From positions 62,001-126,000 of the forward strand of contig NZ_DASZBH010000012.1 in NCBI RefSeq assembly GCF_035944355.1: a stretch of DNA of 64,000 nucleotides, in the 5' to 3' direction. Of the stretch, positions 52,981 to 62,371 are shown one piece after another; position 1 is the first letter of the stretch, and the number at the start of each line of letters is the position of its first letter. The notes under the pieces were generated by a model, which ran no database searches, was not told the DNA's origin, and worked only from the letters and a program-made list of their open reading frames with translations. The position numbers were made by a program, and so were the translations under genes. This DNA comes from Frateuria_A sp035944355. Its GTDB lineage: Bacteria; Pseudomonadota; Gammaproteobacteria; Xanthomonadales; Rhodanobacteraceae.

Positions 52981-53177
52981 GGCTGGACCAGCCACGAAAT
53001 CGCCCAGCTGGTCGCCCAACTGCATCAGCGCAAAGGCATGTTCCTTGGTTGGAGGTCGTCCGACAGGATCGGCCGGCTTACGACAGGCCGGTAGCAGGCC
53101 CGCCTCGTTGCCGGCCGGCTGGCGAACGGCGTGGCCTGCTGCGAGACTGGGCTCCCGTGCTTCCCCCGAGCTCCGGC

Positions 53178-54212
53178 ATGCTTTCCGATCCTTCCCTCCT
53201 GCGTGAGCCCTCGCGCGCCGTGCGCCTGGCCAGTTACGTGCTGACAGGCATCGCCCTGCTGCTGGTGCTCAAGCTGCACCTGCTCTCGGCGCTGCTGGCC
53301 GGACTGCTGGTGTACGAACTGGTGCAGACGATCAGCCCGCTGCTGGAGCGGCGCCTGTCCGGCAGCCGTGCCCGCGTCGTCGTGGTGGCGTTGCTCGGCG
53401 CCGTGGTAGTCGCCCTGCTGATCCTGCTGGCGCTGGGCGCGATCAGCTTCTTCCGCAGCGAAATCGGTAACCCGCAGGACCTGTGGCGCCTGCAGCTGAT
53501 GCCGCTGGTGGAAAAGGCGCGCGAGCAACTGCCCGCCGCACTGGTGGGCTCGCTGCCGGACAGCGTCGACGAACTGCGCGTGATGGCCGGTGAACTGACC
53601 CGCAAGCATGCGGCCAGCCTGCAGCTGGCCGGCAAGGACACCGCCCGCGGCTTCGCGCACATCATCATCGGGCTGGTGCTGGGCGCGATCGTCGCGCTCA
53701 GCCGCAGCGCCCGGCCACCGCACCAGGTCGGCCCGTTGGCGGCGGCGCTGGGCCAGCGCTGCCTGCGCCTGGCCGAGGCCTTCCACAACATCGTGTTCGC
53801 ACAGATCAAGGTTTCCCTGATCAACACGACGTTCACCGCGATCTTCCTGATCGGCGTGCTGCCACTCCTGGGGATCCACGTGCCGCTGGCCAAGACACTG
53901 GTGGCGCTGACTTTCGTGATCGGCCTGCTGCCGGTGATCGGCAACCTGATCTCCAACACCGCCGTGACCATCGCCGGCCTGTCGGTGTCCCTGGGCGTGG
54001 GCATCGCGGCGCTGGTCTTCCTCATCCTGATCCACAAGCTCGAGTACTTCCTCAACGCCCGCATCGTCGGCACCCAGATCCGCGCGCGCGCGTGGGAACT
54101 GCTCATCGCCATGCTGGTGATGGAAGCGGCCTTCGGCCTGGCCGGCCTGGTCGCCGCGCCGGTCTACTACGCCTACCTCAAGAGCGAGCTGGAAGGCGAA
54201 GCGCTGCTGTGA
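53178..54212 (+). CDS. AI-2E family permease (PerM/YdiK-like)
   Basis: A 344-aa membrane protein with about seven helices. The start MLSDPSLLREPSRAVRL at 53178 matches family N-termini; the frame is open to 52842, but that part does not resemble the family. A cytosolic or periplasmic loop (about 95-165) with QLPAALVGSLPDSVDELRV separates two membrane blocks. The closing NARIVGTQIRARAWELLIAMLVMEAAFG is typical. Despite the name, most members are not AI-2 exporters; transport of small solutes or ions is likely. Confidence 0.9.
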   Translation: MLSDPSLLREPSRAVRLASYVLTGIALLLVLKLHLLSALLAGLLVYELVQTISPLLERRLSGSRARVVVVALLGAVVVALLILLALGAISFFRSEIGNPQDLWRLQLMPLVEKAREQLPAALVGSLPDSVDELRVMAGELTRKHAASLQLAGKDTARGFAHIIIGLVLGAIVALSRSARPPHQVGPLAAALGQRCLRLAEAFHNIVFAQIKVSLINTTFTAIFLIGVLPLLGIHVPLAKTLVALTFVIGLLPVIGNLISNTAVTIAGLSVSLGVGIAALVFLILIHKLEYFLNARIVGTQIRARAWELLIAMLVMEAAFGLAGLVAAPVYYAYLKSELEGEALL

Positions 54213-54256
54213 AGCTGCAAAGCTGGTGCGCCTGGATAGCTGTTGCGGCAGGAAAT

Positions 54257-54285
54257 TTGATTTCGGTCACGGATTGCTGTACCTA
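54257..54285 (+). promoter_or_regulatory. Promoter candidate for the second TonB-dependent receptor
   Basis: TTGATT (54257-54262) and TACCTA (54280-54285) spaced by 17 bp, 122 bp ahead of the receptor start. Confidence 0.4.
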
Positions 54286-54406
54286 TTCGTTTAGTTCGCG
54301 TTAAAGGAAGCTGCGTGGCAGGGAAGCGCAGGTCCCGCCGTTCGTACCGCTGGGGAGCGGTGGCAGCCGAACTGATTTCACATTCGACACTTTGGGGAAA
54401 AATCAC

Positions 54407-57244
54407 ATGCTTAAGACCAAACTCGCGGCCGCTGTGCTGGTCGCGTTGAGCGTCGGTCCGTCCGCCGCGTTCGCTTACGGCCAGACTGCTGCCGCCCAGC
54501 AGGACACCACCCAGTCCAGCAGCGCCGAGCAGAAGGCGAAAAAGCTTGAAACGGTCACAGTCACCGGCTCGCTAATCCCGCAGACCGAAATCGAAACCGC
54601 CACACCGATCGTCACGATCACGGCACAGGACATGAAGGTCCGCGGCTTTACCACGGTGGCCGAGGCCTTGCAGCAGTCCTCCTTCGCCACGGGCAGCGTG
54701 CAGGGCACTTCCACGTCGGGATCATTCACCCAGGGCGCGCAGACGCTCAGCATGTTCGGCCTGCCGGTGGGCTTCGTGAAGTACCTCGTCGACGGACGCC
54801 CGATGGGTAACTTCCCGGCGCTCTACAACGGCAGCGACACCTTCAACAATCTCAGCGGCATCCCGATGGAAATGGTCGACCACATCGACGTCCTGCCGGG
54901 TGGGCAGTCGTCGCTGTACGGCTCCGACGCGATCGCCGGCGTGGTCAACATCGTGCTCAAGAAGCACGTGGACGCACCGACCATCGACGTGCGCTACGGC
55001 TGGCATTCCGGCGGCGGCGGCGCAGATCGGCGCATCAGCTTCGCGGACAGCTTCGGCGCTGGCAAATTCAACCTGCTGGTGGGCGGGCAGTTCGAGAGCA
55101 CCCAGCCGATCTGGACCGGTGATCGCAGCCTGACCCGCCAGTACTTCACCCAGGGCACCAGTGCCCCGGTGGCCTCGCGCGACTTCCTGGTCTACAGCCC
55201 GTTCTCTGGGCATTACTATTTCGAGGACCCGAACAACTGCTCGAACGTGACGAGCCTGTTCGGCGGCACCGAAGGCCTGCGCACCCGCACCCGTGGCCGT
55301 ACCTACTGCGGCTCGTTCTACACCCCGAGCTACGCGACCGTCACAAACGACCAGAAGACGGCCAACCTCTATACGCACGCCAGCTTCGACGTCAGCGACA
55401 ACCTGCAGCTTTACGGCGACCTGCTCTATAACTACGACGAACAGAAGTACTCGATCGGCTCCAACTTCACCTGGTGGGGTACCGGCGTCAAATACGGCGC
55501 TTTCTACGACCCGAACCTGCAGGATTACGTCGATCTGCAGAAGGCGTTTGCGCCGGAGGAAACCGGCGGCTTCAAGTCGATCATGAACAAGCAGTACGAG
55601 AAGTCGTACATGTTGACCCTGGGCGGCAAGGGCACCTTCGGCGAGTCGAACTGGGACTACGACCTGGGCTTCACCCACTCGGACGACAAGCTGCTGGAGC
55701 ACAATTTCCAGCGCTTCGCCGGCCCGATCGACAACTACTTCCTTCAGCACGTGCTGGGCCCGCAGCAGGGCATGGACCCGAACTACGGCGCCTATCCGCA
55801 GTTCACTCCCGACTACGCGGCGTTCTACAAGCCGATCTCGCAGGCGGACTTCAAGAGCTTCACTGGCTACACCGACACCAACGCCAAGACCTGGGACAAC
55901 ATGCTGCGCGGCCAGCTGACCAATGCGTCGCTGTTCAAGCTGCCCGGTGGCGATGCCGGCCTGGCAGTCGTGCTGGAAGGCGGCAACCAGGGCTGGTCCT
56001 ACGTGCCCGATCCGCGCCTGCTCGACGGCGAGGTGTGGGGTACCACTGACGTGCAGGGTGCGGGCCATCGTTCCCGCTATGCGGCCACTACCGAGTTGCG
56101 GCTGCCCGTCTTCAGCATGGTGACGCTGGATGCTTCGGGCCGCTACGACAATTACCGCGTGTCCGGCGAGAACGTCCACCACGCCACCTACAACCTGGGG
56201 CTGGAGTTCCGTCCGATCGAGTCGCTGCTGCTGCGTGGCCGTTACGGCACCGCCTTCAAGGCGCCGACCCTGTCCGACGAGTTCCAGGGCCTGAGCGGCT
56301 TCTACAGCTTCGTGCCCGACTACCTCAACTGCGGCCGCCTGGGCTTCGACCCGGCGCATATCGCCAACTGCCCCACGCCGTATGACAGCACGCAGTACTT
56401 CGGCCAGCAGGCAGGCAACAAGGCGCTGCAGCCGATCACCGCCAAGGTGTGGAGCTACGGTGCGGTGTGGGCGCCGACGTCCAAGCTTTCCTTCAGCGTC
56501 GACTACCTGCACTGGGACATCAACAACGAGGTCAACACCGAGAGCGCGGACCTGCTCTCGCAGGCGGAGTATCTGTGCGACATCGGCACGCTGGATAAGA
56601 CGTCGCCGACCTGTACCAACGCCTTCAGCCAGATCACCCGCGGCACTTCGACCACCTCGGGTCTGCTTGGCCAGATCCAGAAGATCTACACGCCGAAGGT
56701 CAACGTGTCCAACGAACAGGTCAATGCCGTCACGGCCAGCATCAACTACGTGCAGGACATCGGCCGCTGGGGCCGGCTGGCGTTCGCGACCTCCTACAGC
56801 GACGTGCTCAAGCACACCACGCAGGCGTATCCGAACGACCCGCGCATCGACGTGCTGCGTCATCCGGCGGCTTACCCGAACGGAACGGACTTCAAGAGCA
56901 AGGTCAACGGCTCGCTGACCTGGACGCCGAATGAGCAGTGGAGCGGCACGGTGTACTTCAACCGCTATGGCCGCACGCCCAACTACCTGGCCTCGTCGCT
57001 GGACAACTACACCAGCCCCGGCACCGGCCGGCTGGGCGCGTGGATCCTCTACAACGCCAGTGTGACCTTCAATCCGACCAAGAACCTTGGCCTGTCGTTC
57101 CTGGTCAACAACCTGTTCAACAAGATGCCGCCGCTTGACCGCAGCTATCCCGGCACCTCCTCCTCGCCGTACAACGACAGCAACTACAACGTTTACGGTC
57201 GTGCGATGTACCTGGAAGCCAACTACAAGTTCGGCGCGAAGTAA
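54407..57244 (+). CDS. TonB-dependent outer-membrane receptor
   Basis: A 945-aa receptor. ATG at 54407 follows GGGGAAA; a TTG at 54392 is less likely. Signal peptide ends near AFAYGQ. After a short TonB-box-like ETVTVTG (about 50), the plug domain carries IETATPIVTITAQDM and the DGRPMGNFPALYNGSD loop, and YGSDAIAGVVNIVLKK closes the plug. The barrel runs to the C-terminus. The PLDRSYPGTSSSPYN-type segment near the end is usual for this clade of large Xanthomonadales receptors. The ligand is unknown; the convergent TPR-sulfotransferase shares its terminator. Confidence 0.94.
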   Translation: MLKTKLAAAVLVALSVGPSAAFAYGQTAAAQQDTTQSSSAEQKAKKLETVTVTGSLIPQTEIETATPIVTITAQDMKVRGFTTVAEALQQSSFATGSVQGTSTSGSFTQGAQTLSMFGLPVGFVKYLVDGRPMGNFPALYNGSDTFNNLSGIPMEMVDHIDVLPGGQSSLYGSDAIAGVVNIVLKKHVDAPTIDVRYGWHSGGGGADRRISFADSFGAGKFNLLVGGQFESTQPIWTGDRSLTRQYFTQGTSAPVASRDFLVYSPFSGHYYFEDPNNCSNVTSLFGGTEGLRTRTRGRTYCGSFYTPSYATVTNDQKTANLYTHASFDVSDNLQLYGDLLYNYDEQKYSIGSNFTWWGTGVKYGAFYDPNLQDYVDLQKAFAPEETGGFKSIMNKQYEKSYMLTLGGKGTFGESNWDYDLGFTHSDDKLLEHNFQRFAGPIDNYFLQHVLGPQQGMDPNYGAYPQFTPDYAAFYKPISQADFKSFTGYTDTNAKTWDNMLRGQLTNASLFKLPGGDAGLAVVLEGGNQGWSYVPDPRLLDGEVWGTTDVQGAGHRSRYAATTELRLPVFSMVTLDASGRYDNYRVSGENVHHATYNLGLEFRPIESLLLRGRYGTAFKAPTLSDEFQGLSGFYSFVPDYLNCGRLGFDPAHIANCPTPYDSTQYFGQQAGNKALQPITAKVWSYGAVWAPTSKLSFSVDYLHWDINNEVNTESADLLSQAEYLCDIGTLDKTSPTCTNAFSQITRGTSTTSGLLGQIQKIYTPKVNVSNEQVNAVTASINYVQDIGRWGRLAFATSYSDVLKHTTQAYPNDPRIDVLRHPAAYPNGTDFKSKVNGSLTWTPNEQWSGTVYFNRYGRTPNYLASSLDNYTSPGTGRLGAWILYNASVTFNPTKNLGLSFLVNNLFNKMPPLDRSYPGTSSSPYNDSNYNVYGRAMYLEANYKFGAK

Positions 57245-57261
57245 GGAAAGCAACGCAGCAA

Positions 57262-57294
57262 GAAAAAGCCCCGCATCCGCGGGGCTTTTTTTTT
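57262..57294. terminator. Bidirectional rho-independent terminator
   Basis: GCCCCGC (57268-57274)/GCGGGGC (57279-57285) with loop ATCC, preceded by five A and followed by nine T, so it works on both strands. It serves the receptor gene (plus) and the convergent sulfotransferase gene (minus). Confidence 0.95.
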
Positions 57295-57296
57295 CG

Positions 57297-58871
57297 CTAC
57301 AGGACGATGCCGGCTTCCTCCAGCAGCGCCTGCAGCGGGCGCAGCTGGGCGGCGTACTTTCGCCAGCGGCCAATGGACGAGCGATTGATCGGTTCCCTGA
57401 CCTGCACCGCGCTGGCAGTGGCCACCGGTGCGGGATTCTGCTCGAAGCGCAGGCATCCCTCATGCCAGGGCAGGCCGCAGTGCTCCAGCAGCCTGCGCAT
57501 GCCCGACTCCGGGTCGGCCACCAGCGCCTCGTATTCGACTTCTAGGATGCGCCCGGGCAGTACGCGTCGCCAATGCGCCATCAGGCGATCGAACAAGAGA
57601 TAGTAGCGTCCGGTGTCCAGCAGATCGAACGAATAGTCGTAGTAGGGCGAGGTCTGCGCGAACAACTGCCGAAAATTGCTCAGACACGTATCCATGGGGT
57701 CGCGCCGCAGACAGATGATCCTCGCCCTGGGAAGGGCACGTGCGATGAAACCCGCATAGAGGAAATTGTGCGGCAGCTTGTCGACGAAGCGTGGCCTGGC
57801 AGCCGTCGCCGGCCGGGTGCTGGCCAGGTAGTTCTGCCCGAGTCGATTCCAGTCGACATGCCGCCCACGGGCGATGGTGTCCGGGTCGAGCATATGCGGG
57901 GTGCGGCTGCCGGAGAGCCGTTTGAGCTCGACGCCGAAATTCTGCAGCTCGCCGGCGGAATACACCTGTGGATGGCTGGATAGGATGCGCTCGACCAGCG
58001 TGGTTCCGGAACGCGGCATGCCGAGCACGAAGATCGATTCCTCGCTCGGGTCGCCCGTATCGGTTGCCACCGGCTCGGGGAACGCGCGTTCCATGGCCTC
58101 GACGAGCACCTCGTCGCGTCGGATCGAGTAGTTGCGGGTGGCCCGACCTGCCGCCTTGCCACGCGTCAAATGCGCGAAGGCCACGGAATAGTCGCCCAGG
58201 TCCTCGTATTCTTTGGCGAGTGCAAGGTTCAGGTACAGCTGGGCCGGCTGATCATCGCCCGCCTGCCCGAGCAGCCGCCGCAATCGTTCGATGTGGTTGG
58301 ATTCGGTGTCCTGTCGGCGCAGGCTGGCCAAGGTGAGGTGGGCTTTCCAGAAGGTCGGCGCCAGAGCGATGCACGCCTCGAGCTCCTGCCCGGCGCCCGC
58401 CAGGTCGCCATGGAAAAGCAACGCGGTCGCCAAGTTGAACCGATAGTGAGCAGCGGTCGGCATGCGCATGGCCGCCCGCCGGAACGCGATGGCCGCCTGT
58501 GCGTATGCGTTGGCCTGGTTGTAGACCACGCCCAGCGTATCGAGCGTCAGGGGATCGTCCGGTTCCAGCGCCATCGCCTGGTCGGCGACCGCCAGCGCCT
58601 CGCGCGAAAGACGGGCGATCGAAAGGGCCTTGGCGAGCTGGGCGGCGAAATCGGCCCGCATGGGATGAAGCCTGACTGCGTGCTGCAGCAGCTGGACGGC
58701 CTGCGGAAGCTGCTGCAATTCCAGGCAGGCGATCCCGGCGATGTAGTGCATGCCCGATGCCTGCGTCGGCGCCTGGGCCAGGGTGCGCAAGGCGAGATCG
58801 CGGGCGGGCAGCCAGTCGCGGCGGTTGAAGGCCGCGATGGCCTGGTCGGCAAGGCGAGAGGCGTCGGTCAT
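57297..58871 (-). CDS. TPR-repeat sulfotransferase
   Basis: A 524-aa two-part protein. Residues 1-215 are five or six TPR-like helix pairs. The rest is a PAPS-dependent sulfotransferase domain: 5'-phosphosulfate loop FVLGMPRSGTTLVERIL (near 283), 3'-phosphate motif IICLRRDPMDTCLSNFRQ (near 395). It has no signal peptide. It should sulfate a peptide, lipid or glycan in the cytosol. Such TPR-sulfotransferases are frequent beside TonB-dependent receptors in Xanthomonadales and sphingomonads; a functional link is suspected but not shown. Confidence 0.9.
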   Translation of the reverse strand: MTDASRLADQAIAAFNRRDWLPARDLALRTLAQAPTQASGMHYIAGIACLELQQLPQAVQLLQHAVRLHPMRADFAAQLAKALSIARLSREALAVADQAMALEPDDPLTLDTLGVVYNQANAYAQAAIAFRRAAMRMPTAAHYRFNLATALLFHGDLAGAGQELEACIALAPTFWKAHLTLASLRRQDTESNHIERLRRLLGQAGDDQPAQLYLNLALAKEYEDLGDYSVAFAHLTRGKAAGRATRNYSIRRDEVLVEAMERAFPEPVATDTGDPSEESIFVLGMPRSGTTLVERILSSHPQVYSAGELQNFGVELKRLSGSRTPHMLDPDTIARGRHVDWNRLGQNYLASTRPATAARPRFVDKLPHNFLYAGFIARALPRARIICLRRDPMDTCLSNFRQLFAQTSPYYDYSFDLLDTGRYYLLFDRLMAHWRRVLPGRILEVEYEALVADPESGMRRLLEHCGLPWHEGCLRFEQNPAPVATASAVQVREPINRSSIGRWRKYAAQLRPLQALLEEAGIVL

Positions 58872-58895
58872 GCTGGGTATCCAGAGCGTGGTCCG

Positions 58896-60875
58896 TCAGC
58901 CTCCAGCCAGCATCGCGGCGATCTTCGCCATATGCGACTGCGCCGTCTCGCGCACCACTTCCTTGTCCGCTTCCGGGTCCTTGCCCTGCCAGTGCAGGTC
59001 CTCTTGCGGCAGTTCGTTGAGGAAGCGGCTGGGCTGGTTGCTGTGCACTTCACCGTAGCGGCGGGTCTTGGCCGACCAGGACAGGGTGAGCAGTTCCTTG
59101 GCGCGGGTGATGCCCACGTACATCAGGCGCCGTTCCTCGTCTATGCGGCCCTCGTCGATGGCGCCCTCGTGCGGCAGCGTGCCTTCCTCGCAGCCGACGA
59201 TGAAGACGAAGCGGAACTCCAGGCCCTTGGCCGCGTGCAGGGTCATCATGCGCACGGCGTTGCCGGGCTCGTCGCGGTCGGCGTGGCTGAGCAGGGCGAG
59301 CTGCGCGGCCAGATCGCCGGCGCTGTTGCCCTTCTGCATGGCGCGGAACCAGTCGCAAAGCTCCTGCAGGTTGGCCAGGCGTCGATCGCGCAGGGCGGCG
59401 TCGGGCGTGCTTGCGGCGATGTGCGCGGCGTAGCCGGTGCGCTTCAAGATGCGCTCGACCAGGTCGGCGGCGCTTTCGTGCAGCGAGGCGCTGCGCAGTT
59501 CGTCGAGCAGTTCGGCGAAGCCGGCCAGCGCAGCGGCGGGGCGCGGCGTGAGTTGGCGCAGCACCGCGTCGCTGCGGGTCGCTTCCAGCAGCGAGCAATG
59601 CCTGGACTGCGCGAGCTGGCCGAGCTTCTCCAGCGTGGTGGCGCCGACCTCGCGTTTGGGCACGTTGACCACGCGCAGGAAGGCCGCGTCGTCGCTGGGA
59701 TTGGTCAGCAGGCGCAGGTAGCAGAGCAGGTCCTTCACCTCGGCGCGGTCGAGGAAGGAAAGCGCACCGGTGAGGTGGTACGGAATGCGCGCCAGGCGCA
59801 GCGCCTTTTCCAATGGACGGGCCTGGAAGTTGCCGCGGTAGAGAATGGCAATGTCGTGCCAGCGCGCCTTGTGTTTTTCCGCGAGGGTGGTGGCGATCGC
59901 CGCCACCTTCTCCGCCTCGTGCTCGGCCTCCTTGCACTCCAGCACGCGGATCGGCGCGCCCTCCGGATGCTCGCTCCAGAGCTTCTTCTCGTGCAGGTGC
60001 GGGTTGTTGGCGATCAGCCGGTTGGCCGCGCGCAGGATGCGCTTGCCGCAGCGGTAGTTCTGCTCCAGCTTGATCACGCGCAGGTTCGGCCAGTCGCGGC
60101 CGAGCTGATCGATGTTCTCCGGGTTGGCGCCGCGCCAGGCGTAGATCGACTGGTCGTCGTCGCCCACGCAGGTGATGCGGCCGCGTTCGCCGGCCAGCGC
60201 CTTGAGCAGCCGGTACTGCGCGTCGTTGGTGTCCTGGTACTCGTCCACCAGCAGGTAGCGCAAACGTTCGCGCCAGGCGTCGCGGCATTCGGCGTCCGAT
60301 TCGAGGATGCGCAGCGGCAGGCGGATCAGGTCGTCGAAGTCGACCGCGTTGAAGGCGGCCAGGCGCTGCTGGTACATCTGGTAGATCGTCGCCGCCTCCA
60401 GCTCGCGCGGCGCGCGCGCGGCGGCCAGCGCTTCCTCCGGCGAGAGGCCGGCGTTCTTGGCGCGGCTCAGCAGGTTCCGCAGGCCGAACAGCACGTCCGG
60501 CTTGACGCCTTTTGGAGCCAGCTCCTTGACGATGCCCTCGCTGTCGTCGGCGTCCAGCACCGAGAAGCCGCGGCGCAGCCCGGCGCGCGCGTGCTCGATC
60601 TGCAGGAACTTCAGGCCCAGCGCGTGGAAGGTGCACACGGTGAGCGCGGCGGCGTCCTCGCTGCTGACCAGCTTGCCCACGCGCTCGCGCATCTCGCGGG
60701 CGGCCTTGTTGGTGAAGGTGATCGCCGCGATCTTGCCGGCCGCGAGCTTCCGCCGCTGGATCAGGTGGGCGATCTTCTGGGTGATCACCGAGGTCTTGCC
60801 GGAGCCCGCGCCAGCCAGCACCAGCAGCGGGCTGTCGCAGTGTTCGACGGCGGCCAATTGTTGCGGATTGAGCAT
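58896..60875 (-). CDS. rep: ATP-dependent DNA helicase Rep
   Basis: A 659-aa superfamily 1A helicase. The start MLNPQQLAAVEHC at 60875 matches Rep; the open frame extends upstream but is not conserved-looking. Walker A AGAGSGKT near 22-29, motif II DEYQDTN, motif III GDDDQSIYAWRGA, motif IV YRCGKRIL, motif V MTLHAAKGLEF and motif VI VGITRAKE are all intact. It moves 3' to 5' and removes protein roadblocks during replication. Length fits Rep rather than UvrD. Its stop is 24 bp from the start of the sulfotransferase gene. Confidence 0.96.
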   Translation of the reverse strand: MLNPQQLAAVEHCDSPLLVLAGAGSGKTSVITQKIAHLIQRRKLAAGKIAAITFTNKAAREMRERVGKLVSSEDAAALTVCTFHALGLKFLQIEHARAGLRRGFSVLDADDSEGIVKELAPKGVKPDVLFGLRNLLSRAKNAGLSPEEALAAARAPRELEAATIYQMYQQRLAAFNAVDFDDLIRLPLRILESDAECRDAWRERLRYLLVDEYQDTNDAQYRLLKALAGERGRITCVGDDDQSIYAWRGANPENIDQLGRDWPNLRVIKLEQNYRCGKRILRAANRLIANNPHLHEKKLWSEHPEGAPIRVLECKEAEHEAEKVAAIATTLAEKHKARWHDIAILYRGNFQARPLEKALRLARIPYHLTGALSFLDRAEVKDLLCYLRLLTNPSDDAAFLRVVNVPKREVGATTLEKLGQLAQSRHCSLLEATRSDAVLRQLTPRPAAALAGFAELLDELRSASLHESAADLVERILKRTGYAAHIAASTPDAALRDRRLANLQELCDWFRAMQKGNSAGDLAAQLALLSHADRDEPGNAVRMMTLHAAKGLEFRFVFIVGCEEGTLPHEGAIDEGRIDEERRLMYVGITRAKELLTLSWSAKTRRYGEVHSNQPSRFLNELPQEDLHWQGKDPEADKEVVRETAQSHMAKIAAMLAGG

Positions 60876-61014
60876 GGAACGGGCGCTGGTGCGGGCGGGG
60901 GACGATGGTAGCAGAGCGCCCTCCCGGGGCCGGATGGGGGCGACGAACTTCTGCCCCCTTAAGGCTTGTCGCATCCGCCATAATCGCCGTGGTTCGGGCA
61001 CGCGGGGAGCGCGC

Positions 61015-62313
61015 ATGGAGAGGGGATCGACAATCGAGCGGTGCGACGTGGCGATCATCGGCGGCGGGCCTGCCGGCAGCACCGCGGCCGCGCTGCTGGC
61101 GCGGCGCGGCTACCGCGTGATCGCGTTGGAAAAGGAGCGCCATCCGCGCTTCCACATCGGCGAATCGCTGTTGCCTATGAACCTGCCGATCTTCGAGCGC
61201 CTGGGCGTGCTCGACAAGGTGCGCGCGCTGGGCGTGTTCAAGGCCGGCGCCGATTTCGAGGCGGCCAACGAGCGCGGCTACAACGTGTTCTCCTTCGGCC
61301 GCGCGCTCGGCGACAGCCCGCCGCACAGCTACCAGGTGTGGCGGCAGGACTTCGACAAGATGCTCTACGACCATGCGCGCGAGTGCGGCGCCGACGCGCG
61401 CGAGGGCCAGGAGGTGCTCAAGCTCGAACAGGCCGGGCCGCGCGAGAACCTGCTCGAGGTGCGCGCCGATGACGGCCGCCGCTATGGCATCGAGGCGCGC
61501 TACGTGGTCGACGCCAGCGGCCGCGACGCCTTCCTGTCGTCAAGGAAGAAGCTCAAGCGCAAGAACCCCCTGCACCAGAGCGCGGCCCTGTTCAGCCGCT
61601 TCGCCAACGCCGCGCGCCGGCCAGGCGAGGACGCGGGCAACGTCAGCATTTACCGCTTCGAGCACGGCTGGATGTGGATGATCCCGCTGCCCGACGGCAG
61701 CATGAGCGTGGGCGCGGTGTGCTGGCCCGAGTACCTCAAGCGCCGCCGCGGCGACACGCGCGAGTTCCTGCTCGACACGCTGCGCCAGAACGCCGCGCTG
61801 TGGCAGCGGCTGGAAGGCGCCGAACTGGTCGACGAGGTGCGGGCGGCCGGCAATTATTCCTACGATTCCGCGCGCATGGCCGGCCCCGGCTGGATCCTGG
61901 TCGGCGATGCCTTCGCCTTCCTCGATCCGGTCTTTTCCTCCGGCGTGTTCCTGGCGATGGATGCCGCCGAGCGGGCGGTGGAGGTGGTCGACGGCGCGCT
62001 GCGCGATCCCGCGCGCGAGGCGGCGCTGCAGGGCGCGCTGGAGAAGCGCCTGCGCGAGGGCATGGCGCGCTTCGCCTTCTTCATCTATCGCTTCAACGAA
62101 CCGGTGATGCGGCAGATGTTCCGCGCGCCGCGCAACGTGTGGCAGCTGGAGCAGGGCGTGATCTCGATGCTCGCCGGCGATCTGTTCGACGCCCCCCGCG
62201 TGCTGCTGCGGCTGCGCCTGTTCAAGCTGGTCTACGCGATCATGGTGTTGCGCAACCTTCCCGGATGGTGGGCCGGGCATCGCCAGCGTCTTGCGCAGGC
62301 GCGCGCCGAATGA
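61015..62313 (+). CDS. Flavin-dependent halogenase-like oxidoreductase
   Basis: A 432-aa FAD protein. The start at 61015 has GGGGAG upstream. FAD motif DVAIIGGGPAGSTAAALLARRG near 10, the GESLLP loop (PRFHIGESLLP) near 50, and the halogenase signature WMWMIP (WxWxIP) near 220; GDAFAFLDPVFSSGVFLAM is the second FAD site. These mark the flavin-dependent halogenase/geranylgeranyl-reductase superfamily, of the CmlS/PltA-like type. Whether it halogenates, or is a dehydrogenase with the retained fold, cannot be decided. It stands alone, between rep (divergent) and tdk. Confidence 0.85.
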   Translation: MERGSTIERCDVAIIGGGPAGSTAAALLARRGYRVIALEKERHPRFHIGESLLPMNLPIFERLGVLDKVRALGVFKAGADFEAANERGYNVFSFGRALGDSPPHSYQVWRQDFDKMLYDHARECGADAREGQEVLKLEQAGPRENLLEVRADDGRRYGIEARYVVDASGRDAFLSSRKKLKRKNPLHQSAALFSRFANAARRPGEDAGNVSIYRFEHGWMWMIPLPDGSMSVGAVCWPEYLKRRRGDTREFLLDTLRQNAALWQRLEGAELVDEVRAAGNYSYDSARMAGPGWILVGDAFAFLDPVFSSGVFLAMDAAERAVEVVDGALRDPAREAALQGALEKRLREGMARFAFFIYRFNEPVMRQMFRAPRNVWQLEQGVISMLAGDLFDAPRVLLRLRLFKLVYAIMVLRNLPGWWAGHRQRLAQARAE

Positions 62314-62371
62314 GGCCGGCCGCGCCTACAATGCGCCGTTTCCGCTGACCGACCGGCCCCGCCGGCGCCTC

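Noticed and set aside
52842..53177. N-terminal extension of the AI-2E family permease
   Set aside because: 112 extra residues without membrane helices or family resemblance; the ATG at 53178 gives the normal start.
60457..61014. Upstream extension of the halogenase-like gene
   Set aside because: This part is antisense to rep and lacks family similarity; the ribosome binding site and FAD motif place the start at 61015.
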